DNA of 8,731 nucleotides, from assembly GCA_002694065.1 (NCBI GenBank), contig NZKZ01000135.1:1-8731 (forward strand), in the 5' to 3' direction. Origin of the DNA: Acidiferrobacter sp. Its GTDB lineage: Bacteria; Pseudomonadota; Gammaproteobacteria; Arenicellales; UBA868. The notes beneath the pieces are model-generated. The model saw nothing but the letters and a program-made list of their open reading frames with translations, had not been told where the DNA came from and made no database searches. The translations under genes were made by a program, and so were the position numbers. This document shows, piece after piece, positions 7,124 to 8,731 of the stretch. The stretch's first letter is position 1. Each line of letters opens with the position of its first letter.

Positions 7124-8326
7124 TCAGTGCTGCAGGCCCCGCGACTGCAGATGCGAGACCAGCCGGCCGATAAACCGCCAGCACTGCATCAGTTGCGCCT
7201 CTTCCACATACTCGTCCGGACGGTGCGCCTGCAGAATACTGCCCGGACCACACACGACGCAAGGAATCTTCACCTGGTCACCGAAGAGTCCGGCTTCTGA
7301 CCCGAAGCTGATCTTCTCAGGATTATTGTTGTCCTCAAGGAGCATCTGCACAAAGCGTACCACTGGCGCATCGGCAGGCGTATTGAGTCCGGGATATCCG
7401 GCAAGCGGCTCAATAGAAATCGACGTCTGCGGATCGACGGCATGCATTCTCGGTAAGAGTTCATGATCCACATAAGATGCGATCTGCTGAAAATAGCTGT
7501 CGGCTGTTTCCTCTGGCAAATGCCGCAATTCAAAGCGGAATTCACAAGCGTCCGGCACGATGTTGAGCGCCCGCCCGCCCTCAATGGGTCCGACGTGCAG
7601 CGTACTGTGGGGCACGCGATAGCCATCATCGATCAGGCCGTGCTCATGCACCGTTTTATAGACATTACGGATGTGGCAAATCAAATCCGCTGCAATCTCT
7701 ACCGCGTTGACGCCTTCGACGGGATAGGCTGAATGGGCGGCGCGCCCCCGAATATGGACACGCCAACTCTGCTTTCCTTTATGCGCATTAATCACCTTCA
7801 TGGTGGTCGGCTCCCCGATGATGCCCATGGCCGGTTTGACGGGCTGTTGCGTCAGCACATCCAGGAGCCGGCGTACACCAATGCATCCGATCTCTTCATC
7901 ATAGGAAAACGCGAGATGCACTGGCGCCAGCAAGGGCTTTTCCATCATCTGCGGCACTTTAGCCAACGCGCAGGCAATAAAGCCCTTCATGTCGGCGGTT
8001 CCCCGTCCGAAAAGCGCCCCATCCTTTCGACTCAACACAAAAGGATCTGTTGACCAGTCCTGTCCATCCACAGGGACCACATCGGTGTGGCCGGACAACA
8101 TGACCCCTGGCTTGTCGGGAGGGCCTATGGTCGCATAGAGATTCGCCTTGGCGCCCGTCTCGTCATGGACCAGTAAACTGTCGATGCCGAAACCGGCCAG
8201 GTAATCTTTGACCCAGGCAATGAGATCCAGATTGGAGTTGCGGCTGGTGGTGTCGAAGGCAATCAGCTCCCCAAGAAGCTGGTATAGCTCGTCCTGCGCC
8301 TGATCGCCGGCCTCAGGAATACTCAC
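7124..8326 (-). CDS. argE: M20 family deacetylase, acetylornithine deacetylase (ArgE) type
   Basis: This 400-residue di-zinc amidohydrolase has the ArgE pattern. Zinc ligands are H80 in SGHTDVVPVDG, D112 in GRGTADMKGF, E145 in SYDEEIG, E172 in GEPT and H368 near the C-terminus. E144 is the general base, and D82 orients the first histidine. The central lid domain (about 180-290) carries HKGKQSWRVHIRGRAAHSA and ALNIVPDACEFRFELRHLP, which are typical of acetylornithine deacetylases rather than DapE. The usual reaction is N2-acetyl-L-ornithine to ornithine plus acetate, for arginine synthesis. Here it sits between DUF1028 and an acetylpolyamine amidohydrolase, above phosphonate genes, so a catabolic paralogue acting on another N-acyl amine or amino acid is plausible. 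The symbol therefore names the family, not a proven role. The GTG start overlaps the DUF1028 stop (GTGA) with only a weak ribosome site, which suggests translational coupling. Length is slightly above the usual 385 or so. Confidence 0.88.
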   Translation of the reverse strand: MSIPEAGDQAQDELYQLLGELIAFDTTSRNSNLDLIAWVKDYLAGFGIDSLLVHDETGAKANLYATIGPPDKPGVMLSGHTDVVPVDGQDWSTDPFVLSRKDGALFGRGTADMKGFIACALAKVPQMMEKPLLAPVHLAFSYDEEIGCIGVRRLLDVLTQQPVKPAMGIIGEPTTMKVINAHKGKQSWRVHIRGRAAHSAYPVEGVNAVEIAADLICHIRNVYKTVHEHGLIDDGYRVPHSTLHVGPIEGGRALNIVPDACEFRFELRHLPEETADSYFQQIASYVDHELLPRMHAVDPQTSISIEPLAGYPGLNTPADAPVVRFVQMLLEDNNNPEKISFGSEAGLFGDQVKIPCVVCGPGSILQAHRPDEYVEEAQLMQCWRFIGRLVSHLQSRGLQH

Positions 8327-8731
8327 GGGTCGCCCGGTACCCCGTACGCAGGTGCAACTGCCGGATTCAAAGCGCGATCCAGATAATCATTCATCTGGGG
8401 CTGATAGCGCAGCCAAAGATCCCGAAGATCGCCCACCGGGTCATCGGACCAATCGACCCGCAAATCCACCAGAGGCCAGACATTCTCCCCGGCCACCAGC
8501 AATGCCGCCGAATGGGTGGGGCCTTCCTCTCCACCGGCTGCTACGCCAGCTTCCAGGGCACATAAAAGACGCTCTGCCAGATGCGACCCGGCATGCTGGG
8601 CGAACCCCTCGGTCATTGCCGCCGGCACCCCGGTGGACGAAAGCAGATTGCCTGCGGCGACGCATTGATGGCCATGAGACACCGCGTGGGTGCCAAGAAT
8701 TTCCGATCCCGTGCGTTCGGCGATGTTGCCC
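8323..8731 (-). CDS. DUF1028 family protein (N-terminus cut by window edge)
   Basis: The C-terminal 135 residues of a DUF1028 protein are visible. The frame is open to the window edge, so any GTG or ATG inside is not the true start. Recognition rests on TGSEILGTHA followed by CVAAGNLLSS, the equivalent of the usual H-x-G-x-G-F-x-CQGNML block. Further support comes from MTEGFAQHAGSHLAERLLCA and the end block ALLVAGENVWPLVDLRVDWSDDPVGDLRDL. DUF1028 proteins are usually a little over 200 residues and are thought to resemble Ntn hydrolases, but no reaction is established as far as I know. The putative N-terminal nucleophile would lie outside the window. The stop overlaps the GTG of the M20 deacetylase by 4 bases, tying the two together. 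From memory, DUF1028 genes often sit beside amidohydrolases, RidA proteins and peptide-type ABC transporters, so acylated amine or peptide catabolism is a fair guess. Confidence 0.88.
   Translation of the reverse strand, partial: GNIAERTGSEILGTHAVSHGHQCVAAGNLLSSTGVPAAMTEGFAQHAGSHLAERLLCALEAGVAAGGEEGPTHSAALLVAGENVWPLVDLRVDWSDDPVGDLRDLWLRYQPQMNDYLDRALNPAVAPAYGVPGDP

Overview
All eight genes in this window lie on the minus strand and are packed head to tail. Gaps are at most 81 bases, and two junctions are 4-base stop/start overlaps. The layout looks like one catabolic operon running from the right edge to the left edge; both end genes are cut by the window. The enzyme families (PhnW/PhnA/PhnY phosphonate degradation, acetylpolyamine amidohydrolase, DUF1028), moderate G+C, GTG starts and canonical Shine-Dalgarno sites suggest a Gram-negative, proteobacterium-like host. 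I cannot place it more precisely.

In transcription order: (1) the C-terminal part of a DUF1028 protein (8323-8731); (2) an ArgE-type M20 deacetylase (7124-8326), overlapping it by 4 bases; (3) an acetylpolyamine amidohydrolase of the histone-deacetylase superfamily (6057-7082); (4) a class III PLP-dependent aminotransferase-like enzyme (4581-5984 after start correction); (5) phnW, 2-aminoethylphosphonate (AEP) transaminase (3363-4499); (6) phnA, phosphonoacetate hydrolase (2029-3291); (7) phnY, phosphonoacetaldehyde dehydrogenase (587-2032), overlapping phnA by 4 bases; (8) a class I SAM-dependent methyltransferase (1-573), truncated at its C-terminus.

The left half holds a complete route for using AEP as a source of phosphorus and nitrogen. 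PhnW converts AEP to phosphonoacetaldehyde, PhnY oxidises that to phosphonoacetate, and PhnA splits phosphonoacetate into acetate and phosphate. The order phnW-phnA-phnY matches the known phnWAY arrangement. The class III PLP enzyme directly upstream sits where a PbfA-type (R)-1-hydroxy-2-aminoethylphosphonate ammonia-lyase would be expected, but an omega-aminotransferase role is also possible.

The right half is the unusual part. Two different zinc-dependent amide hydrolases and a DUF1028 protein feed into the same transcription unit. Either the operon joins an N-acyl-amine or polyamine module to a phosphonate module, or the amidohydrolases release the amine substrate from an acylated precursor. 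The sequence alone does not decide this. No transporter, regulator, mobile element, RNA gene or CRISPR is visible, and no spacer exceeds 100 bases.
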